Shown one piece after another: positions 7,529-16,959 of a DNA stretch of 47,640 bases; the first letter of the stretch is position 1; each line of letters opens with the position of its first letter. The stretch spans positions 1-47,640 of the forward strand of contig CALLDL010000043.1 in the NCBI GenBank assembly GCA_937998305.1, read 5' to 3'. This DNA is from an uncultured Desulfobacterales bacterium (GTDB taxonomy: Bacteria; Desulfobacterota; Desulfobacteria; Desulfobacterales; UBA11574). The notes beneath the pieces are model-generated. The model saw only the letters and a program-made list of their open reading frames with translations. It was not told the origin of the DNA and ran no database searches. The position numbers and the translations under genes were made by a program.

Positions 7529-9292
7529 TTAGAACAGTCCGGTAACCTTTCCGGAATCTACATCCACATCTACTCGGCGGTACGCCGGGTCGGAACTGGT
7601 TCCAGGCATCAGACTAATGGCACCACAGCAGGGACAGAGGAACTTGGCACCAGAGAAGATCAGCACATCCTGAATAGGCAGGGTCCATCCCTTGGGTACA
7701 CCCTTGACCGCCGGGTCATGGGTGAGGGAGAGATGGGTTTTGACCATCATGGTTGTGTAATCGTCGTACTGGGGATCATTTTCGAGCATCTTGGCCTTGG
7801 CTTCGGCAGCAGGTGTCCAGGCCACACCGTCGGCGCCATAGACGTTCTTGGCGACGAGTTCTACCCGGTCACGCAGTTTCGTTTCCAACGGATAGAGGAA
7901 TTTGAACTTCGGTTCTTCTTCACAGGCTTCGATGACCGCATCGGCAAATTCCAGAGCACCGTCGCCGCCATTCTCCCAGTGGGAGGACTCTGCACAGCGG
8001 GCACCGGCTGCCTCGGCTGCCTTGCGCACCATGGCTACCTCAGCGTCGGTATCGGTGTGGAAGCGGTTGATGCAGACCACCGGGTTAATACCGGACATCC
8101 GGATGGTGTTGATATGGTGTACCATATTCTCCACACCCGTTTCCAGGAATTCCAGGCCTTCTTTGGTGTACTCATCGGGCAGGGGCAGGCCGGCTACGAC
8201 CTTGGGTCCGCCGCCGTGCATCTTGAGGGCCCGGATGGTGCTGGTGAGAACGGAAACGTGGGGTTTCAGACCGCTGTACCGGCATTTGACGTTCCAGAAT
8301 TTTTCAAAGCCGATGTCGGCACCGAAACCGGACTCGGTGATATTGTAGTCATAAATCTTGAGGCCGACCCGGTCGCCGATAATTGAAGACTGACCCACTG
8401 CGATGTTGGCAAACGGTCCGGCATGCACCATGCAGGGCTGATATTCAGCGGTGCACATCAGGGTCGGGTTGATGGTGTTGCGCATCCAGGCGGTCATGGC
8501 GTTGCCGACTTCCAAATCGCCGGTAGTGATCGGTTTGCCGGATTTGCTAAAGGCCACCGTGATGTTGTTCAGTTTTTCACGCAGATCGGCAAGATCATAA
8601 ACAATGGAAAGAATCGCCATGAGCTCGGAGCTGACTGCAATTCCGAACTTGGACTGCATGACCATGCCGTCAAACCTGCCGCCCAGACCGATAACGATAT
8701 TTCGCAAAGCCTGAGCACAATAATCCATGATCCAGCCCATTTCGACTCGTGTGGGGTCAACGTCCAGCCTGGCCATACGGGTCAAACGCGCAAGCTGTTC
8801 ATCGTTGTAGTTTCGCTCATGCTGCATTCTGGCGGTGAGCGCCACCATAGCCAGGTTGTGAGCGTTCATGATGTCGTTGATGTCGCCGGTGAGACCCATG
8901 GAGAATTCGGTCATGGGGATCAGCAGAGAGTTGCCGCCGCCGGCCGCGGTTCCCTTAATGTTCATGGTCGGACCACCGGAAGGTTGCCGCAGAACGCCAC
9001 CAACATTTACACCCCGCTTGCCCATACCTTCCATGAGACCGCAGGAAGTGGTACTTTTACCTTCACCTAATGGGGTGGGGGTGATGGCGGTAACCTCAAT
9101 GTACTTGCCATCCGGTTTGTCTTTGAGCCGCTCGATAATCTTCATGAAATCCAGTCTGCACAGTCTCCCCTGGGGAATAATTTCATCTTTTTCAAGACCC
9201 AGTTTATCCCTCCATTCTTCAGGAGTAGGCATGTTTTCTTCGGCCGCTTCTGAAATTTGCCAGTCGGCCATTTCTACCGCATTGTAAGCCAT
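7529..9292 (-). CDS. fhs: Formate-tetrahydrofolate ligase
   Basis: 587 aa, full length. It shows the P-loop-like [16 protein letters not shown], then the family blocks [13 protein letters not shown] and [12 protein letters not shown], and [14 protein letters not shown]. The enzyme makes 10-formyl-THF from formate, THF and ATP. In sulfate reducers this is the formate-activating step of the methyl branch of the Wood-Ljungdahl pathway. The sequence near the C-terminus contains a CPCCG motif. GAGGAGG sits at proper spacing ahead of the ATG. No other Wood-Ljungdahl gene lies in the window. GC content is higher than in the neighbouring genes. Confidence 0.97.
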   Translation of the reverse strand: MAYNAVEMADWQISEAAEENMPTPEEWRDKLGLEKDEIIPQGRLCRLDFMKIIERLKDKPDGKYIEVTAITPTPLGEGKSTTSCGLMEGMGKRGVNVGGVLRQPSGGPTMNIKGTAAGGGNSLLIPMTEFSMGLTGDINDIMNAHNLAMVALTARMQHERNYNDEQLARLTRMARLDVDPTRVEMGWIMDYCAQALRNIVIGLGGRFDGMVMQSKFGIAVSSELMAILSIVYDLADLREKLNNITVAFSKSGKPITTGDLEVGNAMTAWMRNTINPTLMCTAEYQPCMVHAGPFANIAVGQSSIIGDRVGLKIYDYNITESGFGADIGFEKFWNVKCRYSGLKPHVSVLTSTIRALKMHGGGPKVVAGLPLPDEYTKEGLEFLETGVENMVHHINTIRMSGINPVVCINRFHTDTDAEVAMVRKAAEAAGARCAESSHWENGGDGALEFADAVIEACEEEPKFKFLYPLETKLRDRVELVAKNVYGADGVAWTPAAEAKAKMLENDPQYDDYTTMMVKTHLSLTHDPAVKGVPKGWTLPIQDVLIFSGAKFLCPCCGAISLMPGTSSDPAYRRVDVDVDSGKVTGLF

Positions 9293-9525
9293 GGATTCAA
9301 TCCTCCTCTATAATATTTGGGTTAATAAAACAGGAACCCGGTACCCATTCCTATGGTTCCTTCAGCCTTGGTTAATAACTTTGAAATGTTAAATTGTTAT
9401 CAGGATATGAACTGTGTTTTAAAACATAATCCATTTGATTTGGCAAGCAAAATTACCGTTTTTATTAAATAGAGCAATAATGCAAAAAAAACAAAAATTG
9501 TCAACAGAAAAATGCCTTTATATAC

Positions 9526-11532
9526 TTAACCCTGAAGCTGATTCAACCGGTAATAAAATCCTTGAAGCTTCATCAGTTCCGAATGGTTCCCGGTTTCGAT
9601 GATTTGTCCCCTGTTCAGCACAATAATTTTGTCTGCTTCCCGAACTGTTGAAAGTCGGTGTGCCACAATAATTGAAGTCCGGTTGGACATCAACTTGATT
9701 AAAGCCTCCTGAATTTTAACCTCGGTTTCCGAATCGATATATGATGTTGCCTCATCGAGAATAATAAGGTTCGGATTACGGGCAAAGGCCCTTGCAATGG
9801 ATATGAGCTGGCGTTCACCGCTTGAAATGGATGTTGCTCCCTCGGAAAGCACCGTATGAACACCCTCGGGCAATCTGTCTACTATGGTTTTGCAGTTTGA
9901 ATCCTGTAAAATCTGCCGAAATGTTGATTCCGAAAGATTGCGTGCTCCCAGGGTAATATTTTCTCGGATGGTTTCAGAGAACAAAAAAGGGTCCTGCATC
10001 ACCAGTGCTATTTTTGACCTTAACTCGTTGACATCTTTTTCTTTAATGTTGACCCCATTCAATAGGACCCTTCCGGACGTCGGGTCATAAAATCGGATAA
10101 TGAGGTTGATCATCGAAGTTTTTCCGGATCCCGTGGGTCCAACCACCGCCAAAGTTTCACCGGCTTTTATGCTAAAGGAAACATTTTTAAGCACGGGCTC
10201 ATCTTTAACATATTCAAAAGAAACCTTTTCCATGGAAATTTCCGAGATTTTATCCAAAACTGTGCTTGAAGGTTTTGATCTAAATTCAGGACGAAAACCA
10301 ATGTCTGCGACCGGTTGTTGTATGGCTTCAGAACTATCCAGTATCAGGAATATCCTTTCGGCCGATGCCATTGAATTTTGCAGAATATTGTATTTTTCAG
10401 CGATATCTCTGATAGGCCTGAAAAACATCTTCATGTAAGACAAAAACGCCACAAGGGCACCAAGGCTTATGGTTCCGGACAGAACGCCGCCGCCGCCATA
10501 AAAAATCACAACGGCGATTGCAGCCGCACCCAGGATTTCGATGACCGGCATGAAAATCGCAAAAACATGAATCTGTCTCATACCGGCCAGATAGTGTTCA
10601 TGGTTAAGATTTTTAAATCCCAGGTAATTTTGTTTCTCTTGTAAAAAGAGCTGTATTATCTTGATCCCTCCGATGGTTTCTGAAAACTGGGTATTTATTT
10701 CGGCAATCTTTATTCGCAATGTCCGGTAAGCCTCTCTGGCCTGACCTGAAAAATGAAGAGAGGCATACAGAACAAGGGGGAGCACTGTAAAGGAAACCAG
10801 GGCCAGTTTAAGGTGAATGCCCATAAGAACCACTGCGATTCCCACCAGTAAAAAAAGATCCTTAAAGACAAATGCGATGACGGAAGTGAATAATTCGTGC
10901 ATGTTCTGAATATCATTGGTCACCCGTGTCACCAATCTACCCACGGGATTGCGCGTGAAAAATGCCACCGACAGGCTCTGGATATGTTTAAACAGGTGTA
11001 CCCTTAGATCATGCATAACCATTTGACCTGCATATTCCATGATTAAAACCTGGGCAATATTGAGAACAAAATTGAAAATTACGATGGCAAGAAAAATAGC
11101 GGTGATAAAAGTGACTCCGGAAAGGTCTCTTTTCCGCAATATCGAAAGATCGTTTTTGTCGAGTTTATTCAGGTTGCGAAAAGAAATGAGTGCAAGCGAT
11201 CCTTCAACCTTAAAAAGATCGGAATATTTACGGACAATGGATTCTATTTGCGGATCGGTCATATCCGCCTTTAAGGTTCTGATTTTGTTTTCATCCGACC
11301 CAACCATCTGATTTGCTTTTAATAATTGTCCAGGTACAATATATCGATCGATGGCAATTTTGGTCACGTAAGGCAGAGAAAGGTCAAGCAGGGTGATAAG
11401 GACAATCAGGACAATTGAGCTTAACAGCAGCAGTTTATAGGGTTTGGTATATGGATACAGCCGTCCCAACAATTTGACATCATAGGGCTTACCAAGCTGT
11501 TTTTCTTCGAAATAGCCATAATCAATATGCAT
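9526..11532 (-). CDS. ABC exporter half-transporter B (catalytic Walker B, atypical signature)
   Basis: 668 aa: six predicted membrane helices with an enlarged loop after helix 1, then one nucleotide-binding domain. Motifs are Walker A VGPTGSGKTS, a signature reading ISSGERQ instead of LSGGQ, Walker B LIILDEATS with the catalytic Glu, and H-loop IVAHRLST. It overlaps the preceding half-transporter gene by 11 bp, so they are translationally coupled and almost surely form a heterodimer of the TM287/288 or MdlAB type. The substrate is unknown (lipid, peptide or drug). Confidence 0.9.
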   Translation of the reverse strand: MHIDYGYFEEKQLGKPYDVKLLGRLYPYTKPYKLLLLSSIVLIVLITLLDLSLPYVTKIAIDRYIVPGQLLKANQMVGSDENKIRTLKADMTDPQIESIVRKYSDLFKVEGSLALISFRNLNKLDKNDLSILRKRDLSGVTFITAIFLAIVIFNFVLNIAQVLIMEYAGQMVMHDLRVHLFKHIQSLSVAFFTRNPVGRLVTRVTNDIQNMHELFTSVIAFVFKDLFLLVGIAVVLMGIHLKLALVSFTVLPLVLYASLHFSGQAREAYRTLRIKIAEINTQFSETIGGIKIIQLFLQEKQNYLGFKNLNHEHYLAGMRQIHVFAIFMPVIEILGAAAIAVVIFYGGGGVLSGTISLGALVAFLSYMKMFFRPIRDIAEKYNILQNSMASAERIFLILDSSEAIQQPVADIGFRPEFRSKPSSTVLDKISEISMEKVSFEYVKDEPVLKNVSFSIKAGETLAVVGPTGSGKTSMINLIIRFYDPTSGRVLLNGVNIKEKDVNELRSKIALVMQDPFLFSETIRENITLGARNLSESTFRQILQDSNCKTIVDRLPEGVHTVLSEGATSISSGERQLISIARAFARNPNLIILDEATSYIDSETEVKIQEALIKLMSNRTSIIVAHRLSTVREADKIIVLNRGQIIETGNHSELMKLQGFYYRLNQLQG

Positions 11533-13279
11533 ATTCTTCTTCTATCTCCTGGAGGCGAAATGTTTTGGCATAATATCTATCATTTGCCATCAGTTCCGAA
11601 TGGGTGCCGGACTCAATAATACGGCCGCGATCAAGGTTGATGATCTGATCGGCAAACCGGACCGCAGAAAGACGGTGTGAAACAATAATGATGGTTTTTT
11701 TTCCAGCCATGGATCGAATGGTATTGATAATCGTTTCACCGGTTTTAATATCCACCTGGCTGATGGGATCATCCAGTATCATAATGGATGAATCCTTCAA
11801 CAATGTGCGTGCCAGGGCAACACGCTGTTTCTGGCCGCCGGAAAGAATAACCCCTTTTTCTCCAACAATGGTTTCAAAACCGTCAGGAAAAGCGTTAACG
11901 GCATCATAAAAGCATGCGCCTTGGGCCGCCTGAACCAATTCCGGTTCTCTTGTGTTTATATTGTCAAACGTGATGTTTTCCCGGATGGTACCGGCAAATA
12001 AAAAGGGTTCCTGGGGCATATACGAGATCATGGATCTTAAGTTTCGGATTTGAATCTTGTGAATATCGATTTTGTCTAACGTAATACGTCCACTAACAAC
12101 CTCAAAGATTCTGGGGATCAGGCTCAAAAGGGTCGATTTGCCGCTTCCCGGAGGACCGACAATTCCAAGAATGTTCCCTTGATTTATTTTTAGGTCGATT
12201 TTGTCCAGAACCGGTGTGATACCGGAGGTATGAATATACGGCATATAAGAAAATGACACCGCTTCAAAAGCGATAGATCCCTTGACATGCTTTAGGAATA
12301 CTGCTTCAGGCATATCATCGACTTCCGGCTGGGTTTGAATGATTTTGTCGATCCTGTCCAAAGATGCTTTGCCGCGCTGGATCAGGTTTGTGACCCATCC
12401 CGTGGCCATCATTGGCCAGGTTAACAGGCCGAGATAACTGATAAACGCAACAAAATCTCCGGGCGTAATGGTCATAGTTATGGTCTGTCGGCTCCCTAAA
12501 AAAAGGACAATGGCAAGGCTTATATTTGAAAAAAAGACCATCATCGGGAAAAAAGATCCTGTAATTCTTACAAGGGCCAAGTTTTTTTCAATATAATCTT
12601 TTGACACCGATTCGAGTCTGGATGCTGATTCCTGTTGACGGTTGTAGGCCTTGATGATGCGAATGCCTGCAAATCTTTCCCTCACACTTTCTGTCAGATC
12701 CGAAAAAGCTCCCTGGACCTCTCCGTAATAACGATGCATCTTTTTACTGAAAAAACGGGCTCCGAATACAATCATCGGCATGGGGATAAGAACAAAAAGC
12801 GTCAGCTTGACATTGATATAGGCCATAAAGCCGATAGCTGCCGTACCTAAAACAACAGCATCGGTCAGTGCCACCATGCCCATGCCTGTGGCCATTCGTA
12901 TGTGTTGAATATCATTGGTGGCGTGGGCCATCAGATCGCCGGTCTTGGTTTTAACGAAATATGAGGCGGATAGTGTTTGAATGTGAGCAAAAAGTTTGTT
13001 GCGCAGACCTTCCTCTACGCGTCTGGAAGTTCCGAGGAGGCAGCGTCTCCATATATAACGAAAAATGCCGATCAAAACGGCGATTCCGACGATGTAAAGC
13101 GCATATTTTAGCAGCGATGGAATATCGATTCGATAGTCGGTAAGATCGTCTATGGCCCACTTAATAACACGAGGGATGAATAGTTGCAGGAAATCGACAG
13201 TGATAAGACAGATAAGGCCCAAGACGATTAGCGGTCGCCGTTCTTTAAGATACGGTTTTATTAAATATAGAGATTTCAT
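11522..13279 (-). CDS. ABC exporter half-transporter A (degenerate Walker B)
   Basis: 585 aa: a six-helix membrane domain and one ATPase domain. Walker A is VGPPGSGKST and the signature is a canonical LSGGQKQRVALA. Walker B reads IMILDDPISQVD, with Asp where the catalytic Glu should be, and the H-loop is IVSHRLSA. Paired with the downstream partner this gives one competent ATP site (partner Glu with this LSGGQ) and one degenerate site (this Asp with the partner SSGER), a known layout of heterodimeric exporters. No strong ribosome-binding site is visible. Confidence 0.9.
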   Translation of the reverse strand: MKSLYLIKPYLKERRPLIVLGLICLITVDFLQLFIPRVIKWAIDDLTDYRIDIPSLLKYALYIVGIAVLIGIFRYIWRRCLLGTSRRVEEGLRNKLFAHIQTLSASYFVKTKTGDLMAHATNDIQHIRMATGMGMVALTDAVVLGTAAIGFMAYINVKLTLFVLIPMPMIVFGARFFSKKMHRYYGEVQGAFSDLTESVRERFAGIRIIKAYNRQQESASRLESVSKDYIEKNLALVRITGSFFPMMVFFSNISLAIVLFLGSRQTITMTITPGDFVAFISYLGLLTWPMMATGWVTNLIQRGKASLDRIDKIIQTQPEVDDMPEAVFLKHVKGSIAFEAVSFSYMPYIHTSGITPVLDKIDLKINQGNILGIVGPPGSGKSTLLSLIPRIFEVVSGRITLDKIDIHKIQIRNLRSMISYMPQEPFLFAGTIRENITFDNINTREPELVQAAQGACFYDAVNAFPDGFETIVGEKGVILSGGQKQRVALARTLLKDSSIMILDDPISQVDIKTGETIINTIRSMAGKKTIIIVSHRLSAVRFADQIINLDRGRIIESGTHSELMANDRYYAKTFRLQEIEEEYAY

Positions 13280-13330
13280 AAAATATGATGTTTATTATAA
13301 GTAATGTTCTTCTCCAATTTAGTTGGAGAA

Positions 13331-13367
13331 GAGGGTCCAAGGATTCCAGGGGGCAAGGATTCAAGTG
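13331..13367. repeat. Inverted repeat flanking the S23 remnant, left arm
   Basis: The arm starts GAGGGTCCAAGGATTCC and ends GGCAAGGATTCAAGTG. Its reverse complement matches 13632-13668 apart from phase slips in a CCTTGAA-like heptad. It overlaps the 3' end of the remnant. Confidence 0.55.
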
Positions 13368-13629
13368 TTTGTTTTCTAAAGACTTTGTCAGCGCCTTTAA
13401 CATTCTTTCGATTTCTGCGATGTCTTTTTTTAGTGTACCCGATTCACTTTTTTCAATTAAATCTAAATCCCCTTGCTATATTAGAAGGAATAGACATAAC
13501 AGATCTTCTTATCTGTGAAGTTAGACCGTATCTTTCTTCCTTTGGGAATTTTGCTGTTATTCTATATATCTCTAAACAGAGTTCGTATGACTTTTGCCAG
13601 ACTTTCAAATCTTTGTAATTCTTTAGCAT
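13331..13629 (-). pseudogene. S23/four-helix-bundle (23S rRNA intervening-sequence) protein, internally deleted
   Basis: From the ATG at 13627-13629 the frame reads MLKNYKDLKVWQKSYELC to RRSVMSIPSNIARGF, the start of the S23 four-helix-bundle family, and then stops. In another frame on the same strand the expected family C-terminus appears (KKDIAEIERMLKALTKSLEN). About 40 residues between the halves are missing or garbled, so the gene is broken. It is flanked by inverted copies of a CCTTGAA-like repeat. Confidence 0.7.
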
Positions 13630-13631
13630 TT

Positions 13632-13668
13632 CACTCGAACCCTTGAATCCTTGACCCCTTGTACCCTC
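13632..13668. repeat. Inverted repeat flanking the S23 remnant, right arm
   Basis: CCCTTGAATCCTTGACCCC followed by TTGTACCCTC is a run of CCTTG-type units. It mirrors 13331-13367 and lies directly upstream of the S23 start codon. Confidence 0.55.
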
Positions 13669-13903
13669 TGGGATCACATCTGCTCAATTGGGTATAACCG
13701 ACTTATTGGGTCTCAATATTAATTACAACTAATCGGGAGATGATCCATAAGTAAGAACTTTTATAACAGAATCTGATACGGGTCAAACATTAGTCGAACG
13801 TTTCGTTATCTTGAAAAGTGTATGAATGCATCAAAAGAAATTTATGGTTTGAAATGATGTCAAAATGCATCTGATTTGCGAAATATCCGGGTTCGTCATT
13901 ACA

Positions 13904-13932
13904 TTGACTTTCATACCGGCGCTTGTTATGTT
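13904..13932 (+). promoter_or_regulatory. Sigma-70-like promoter placing the start at or next to the ATG
   Basis: TTGACT (13904-13909), a 17-bp spacer and TATGTT (13927-13932). A normal start 6-8 bases past the -10 falls at about 13939-13941, right at the ATG of the RNase gene, predicting a leaderless transcript. No Shine-Dalgarno is seen. I see nothing else in the stretch 13680-13900. Confidence 0.5.
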
Positions 13933-13940
13933 ATCTATCT

Positions 13941-15926
13941 ATGGAATCTGGAAACATCGTTGAATATATCGACCGCCAGAAAATAATGTGCGCGGTAGTA
14001 TTGGAAGTTAAAAATCAAAGAGTTAGACTTCTAACCGAATCCAACCGTGAAGTCAACCTTTCAGCCAACCGCCTGGCTCACACGTGTAAAACCCGCCTCG
14101 ATTTGTCCATGGGACGAAATAAGATGGTTGACACACTAAAAGAGATCGTCGGTCGACGCAATGCCTTAATCAACAATGTCGATATCAAGGAATTGTGGGA
14201 GGTTTTAAATACGGAACAAGAATGGATCGACGTGAGGACAATGACGGAATTCTGTTTTCCAGACGGTCCGAATGATGATCACGAGTCCGCTGTGGTCAGG
14301 GCCTTTTTTCAAAACAGGCTTTATTTTAAATTTCAGCACGATCGGTTTTTCCCGAACACCCAAGACCAGGTCGAACGAAAGATCGCCCATGAAAGAGAAA
14401 TTGCTCGAAGGAACCGTATCATCCAAGAAGGAGGAGACTGGCTGGCAAACGTGATGAACGATAATGCCCCCTTAATACCCGAGGATAAATCAGAAATCAT
14501 AGAACTGCTCAACTCATTTTATCTTTTTGGAAGGGAAAACGAAAACTACGACCTTTCAAAGGCAATACTTGCAAGGGCGGGCATAGATCCTGATGAAGAA
14601 CTCTTTAATGTTTTGATCAAGCTGGGCGTGTTTCGTGAAAACGAAAATATAGACCTTTACCGGTATAACGTATCTACTGTTTTCCCTGATGAGGTGAACC
14701 AATATGCAACTCGACTCATCGCTTCAACCCAAGATTTTATAGACACCAAGCATCGAAAAGATTTAACAATACTTCCTCTGATGACCATAGACGGTCAGTC
14801 GACTTTAGATTTTGATGATGCGATCAGTTTAGAGGATTACGGCGATCATTATCGTCTGGGCATTCATATTGTTGATGTTGGACACTTCGTTAAAAAAGGA
14901 GACATTATTGATCAGGAAGCCCTCACCCGCGGAAGCTCGATTTATATGCCCGATCAGAAAATTCCCATGCTGCCGTCCTCTTTTGCCGAAGATCTTTGCA
15001 GTCTTAAAGCCGGTCAACTGCGCCCCGCAATCAGCATATTGGTAAATCTAAGCAGATCCTATGAAATAAACGATTATGAAATTACCCCGAGTCTCATCAA
15101 GGTCGCGCAACAGTTGACCTATTACGATGTCAATATTATTGCAGATGACAATGAAGATATTATTGCCCTTCGGAATATAGCAGAAAAATTTCGTCAAGAA
15201 AGGATGTCCGCTGGAGCTATTCAGATAACGTTGCCGGATATCAATATCTGGCTGGCTGATGATGGTGAGATCACCGTGAGTAGAATTAACCGAGAAAGCC
15301 CCGGGAGAATGCTGGTTGCAGAAATAATGATCATGGCAAACTGGTTAATGGCCAAGTTTTTGGCAGAACATAACGTTCCTGCCATTTACAGGTCCCAGGC
15401 ATCACCGAGGGAAAGACTCTATAAAGGAAATAATGGCACACTGTTCCAAAACTGTATGCAGCGAAAGCTGTTGAGCCGTTTTATTCTCAATCCCGAACCT
15501 GAAAAACATTCGGGACTGGGACTAAGTGCCTATGTCACCGCAACATCACCGATTCGGAAATATTTTGATCTTGCCACTCAAAGACAGATTCGATCAGTTT
15601 TCGGTCTGGAAAAGCCTTCAACACATGAAGAAATCAATGATGTCATTCAGATCCTCAAACAACCAATGAGTCATGTTGCTAAAATTCAATACCGTCGCCA
15701 TCGATACTGGTTATTGAAATATCTTGAAAAACAATTCGGGCAGAAAGAAGAGGCGGTCGTTCTTTATAAAAAAAGGAATAATTATCAAATAATTTTAAAA
15801 GAATACATGATAGAATGCGAGCTGCCTTTGTCAAGCGGCATAGAATTAAGGCCGGAAGATCTAATTCAGGTAACCATGCAACATGCCAATGCAAGAAAAG
15901 ATGTGTTGTCTGTGTTTATGGGCTAA
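13941..15926 (+). CDS. RNase II/RNB-domain exoribonuclease family protein
   Basis: 661 aa from the ATG at 13941 (a TTG six codons earlier is also open). The RNB catalytic block is clear: TIDGQSTLDFDDAISLED with the metal-binding Asp cluster, then LGIHIVDVGHFV, GSSIYMPDQKIPMLP and, near the C-terminus, ATSPIRKYFDLATQRQI (the conserved TSPIR box). The N-terminal 250 residues are not a standard cold-shock pair. RNB enzymes degrade RNA 3' to 5' in the cytoplasm. The next gene starts 4 bp after the stop, so the two are coupled. Confidence 0.9.
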   Translation: MESGNIVEYIDRQKIMCAVVLEVKNQRVRLLTESNREVNLSANRLAHTCKTRLDLSMGRNKMVDTLKEIVGRRNALINNVDIKELWEVLNTEQEWIDVRTMTEFCFPDGPNDDHESAVVRAFFQNRLYFKFQHDRFFPNTQDQVERKIAHEREIARRNRIIQEGGDWLANVMNDNAPLIPEDKSEIIELLNSFYLFGRENENYDLSKAILARAGIDPDEELFNVLIKLGVFRENENIDLYRYNVSTVFPDEVNQYATRLIASTQDFIDTKHRKDLTILPLMTIDGQSTLDFDDAISLEDYGDHYRLGIHIVDVGHFVKKGDIIDQEALTRGSSIYMPDQKIPMLPSSFAEDLCSLKAGQLRPAISILVNLSRSYEINDYEITPSLIKVAQQLTYYDVNIIADDNEDIIALRNIAEKFRQERMSAGAIQITLPDINIWLADDGEITVSRINRESPGRMLVAEIMIMANWLMAKFLAEHNVPAIYRSQASPRERLYKGNNGTLFQNCMQRKLLSRFILNPEPEKHSGLGLSAYVTATSPIRKYFDLATQRQIRSVFGLEKPSTHEEINDVIQILKQPMSHVAKIQYRRHRYWLLKYLEKQFGQKEEAVVLYKKRNNYQIILKEYMIECELPLSSGIELRPEDLIQVTMQHANARKDVLSVFMG

Positions 15927-15930
15927 ATCA

Positions 15931-16338
15931 ATGCGTGTATTATTCTGGTATTGTGATGATTTCGACTGGACACCGGCCATAAAAACACTTCCCGATGTTC
16001 CTGAAGCAACGCCTGCTGAAAACAGAAATACGGTTGTGGCGTTTGTCCATATCGAGCCGAAAGACGTTGAAGCCGGTAGTTCTTCTGAGACCAAGCTAGT
16101 AAAAAACGCCAAATGGTTGGCTCGAAAATGGGAGACACCCCGTATCATTCTGCATTCTTTTACCCATTTGGGGCAAGAAAAGGCAGACCCCGAAAATGCC
16201 CGGGCATTGTTGGATCGGACGAAAGAACGGCTTGAAAATGCAGGCTACTCGGTGGATCAAACCCCGTACGGATATTTTCTGGATCTTAAAATTAAAGCAC
16301 CCGGCCATCCATTGGCAAGGGTATATAAGGAATTTTGA
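15931..16338 (+). CDS. Free-standing archaeal-type threonyl-tRNA synthetase editing domain
   Basis: 135 aa from ATG 15931, 4 bp past the RNase stop. The pattern MRVLFWYCDDFDW...FVHIEPKD...ILHSFTHLGQEKADPENA...PYGYFLDLKIKAPGHPLA matches the N-terminal editing domain (tRNA-Thr_ED) of archaeal ThrRS, including the HSFTHL helix and the YGY...K..GHPL end. This fold, related to D-Tyr-tRNA deacylase, hydrolyses Ser mischarged on tRNA-Thr and some D-aminoacyl-tRNAs. Bacterial ThrRS uses a different editing domain, so a trans-acting proofreading factor is likely. That role is inference. Confidence 0.88.
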   Translation: MRVLFWYCDDFDWTPAIKTLPDVPEATPAENRNTVVAFVHIEPKDVEAGSSSETKLVKNAKWLARKWETPRIILHSFTHLGQEKADPENARALLDRTKERLENAGYSVDQTPYGYFLDLKIKAPGHPLARVYKEF

Positions 16339-16361
16339 CAAGGGATACTCCTGAAGGATTT

Positions 16362-16434
16362 TAACACTTTCGCTTTTTGAAAACATTACCTGAAGCTCCT
16401 TTGAAATCGATTTGTTTCAAAGGACTAAACTATT
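16362..16434. repeat. Intergenic repeat, short form (A)
   Basis: Bases 16387-16434 are identical over 48 bp to 20698-20745 and contain the hairpin CCTTTGAAA-TCGATTTG-TTTCAAAGG (16398-16423). Bases 16362-16390 match 20481-20508 closely, including TTTTGAAAACATTACC. Here the two halves are contiguous, while at 20.5 kb about 190 bp separate them. It lies between two convergent genes. Confidence 0.75.
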
Positions 16435-16449
16435 GCAAAAAATACAATT

Positions 16450-16932
16450 TCAGAGTTCTTCGAACCAATTCTGTTCCAGATTTTTTTTGATGCGATCCGG
16501 ATCAAAGATTCTCCCGTTCATTGCGATATAAACACCCGGCGTTAATACCTGAACAGCAGCAACGGCATAGCCTATATTAAACGCAGCATCGCTGTATTTA
16601 AACCTGGCCGGCTCCATTGCGCCGGTGAATACAATCACTTTGTCAGATATGGTTTTTAATTTTTTAGCCGTTTGAATCATGGTATCCGTTCCGTGGGTTA
16701 ATAGGATCTGCCGATGTTCATCAGAAGCAATCTTGTCGAAAATCAGCTGCCGATCTTCGTCGGTCATATCGAGACTGTCTTTATGCAAAATGGATGATAT
16801 TTCGTATTCAAGGTTTACATTCGCTTCCTTTAATATCTCTCCGATCTTAGGTTCTCCCACTTCATAGGTGCTTTTGCGGTCAAAGTATACCTTGTCGATG
16901 GTCCCACCCACGGTATAAATTTTGATTTTCAT
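16450..16932 (-). CDS. Single-domain asparaginase-like protein
   Basis: 160 aa, only the N-terminal half of an L-asparaginase (usually about 330 aa). It has both catalytic Thr motifs: IYTVGGTIDKVYF near the start and LTHGTDTMIQTAKKL around residue 80, with FTGAMEPARF following. The frame ends cleanly with KNLEQNWFEEL. Such one-domain forms are found as complete proteins in proteobacteria, so truncation is not implied. It is the third gene of an operon (27 bp after the HAD-AIRS fusion), with AAGGT ahead of the ATG. Hydrolysis of asparagine or a related amide is plausible but unproven. Confidence 0.82.
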   Translation of the reverse strand: MKIKIYTVGGTIDKVYFDRKSTYEVGEPKIGEILKEANVNLEYEISSILHKDSLDMTDEDRQLIFDKIASDEHRQILLTHGTDTMIQTAKKLKTISDKVIVFTGAMEPARFKYSDAAFNIGYAVAAVQVLTPGVYIAMNGRIFDPDRIKKNLEQNWFEEL

Positions 16933-16959
16933 ATCACGTTTACCTTATTTGACGCTATC

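Noticed and set aside
7718-8386. 222-aa plus-strand open frame
   Set aside because: Antisense shadow of fhs, which is full length and clearly coding.
13331-13668. Diversity-generating retroelement (S23-like protein as Avd)
   Set aside because: No reverse transcriptase and no template/variable repeat pair nearby.
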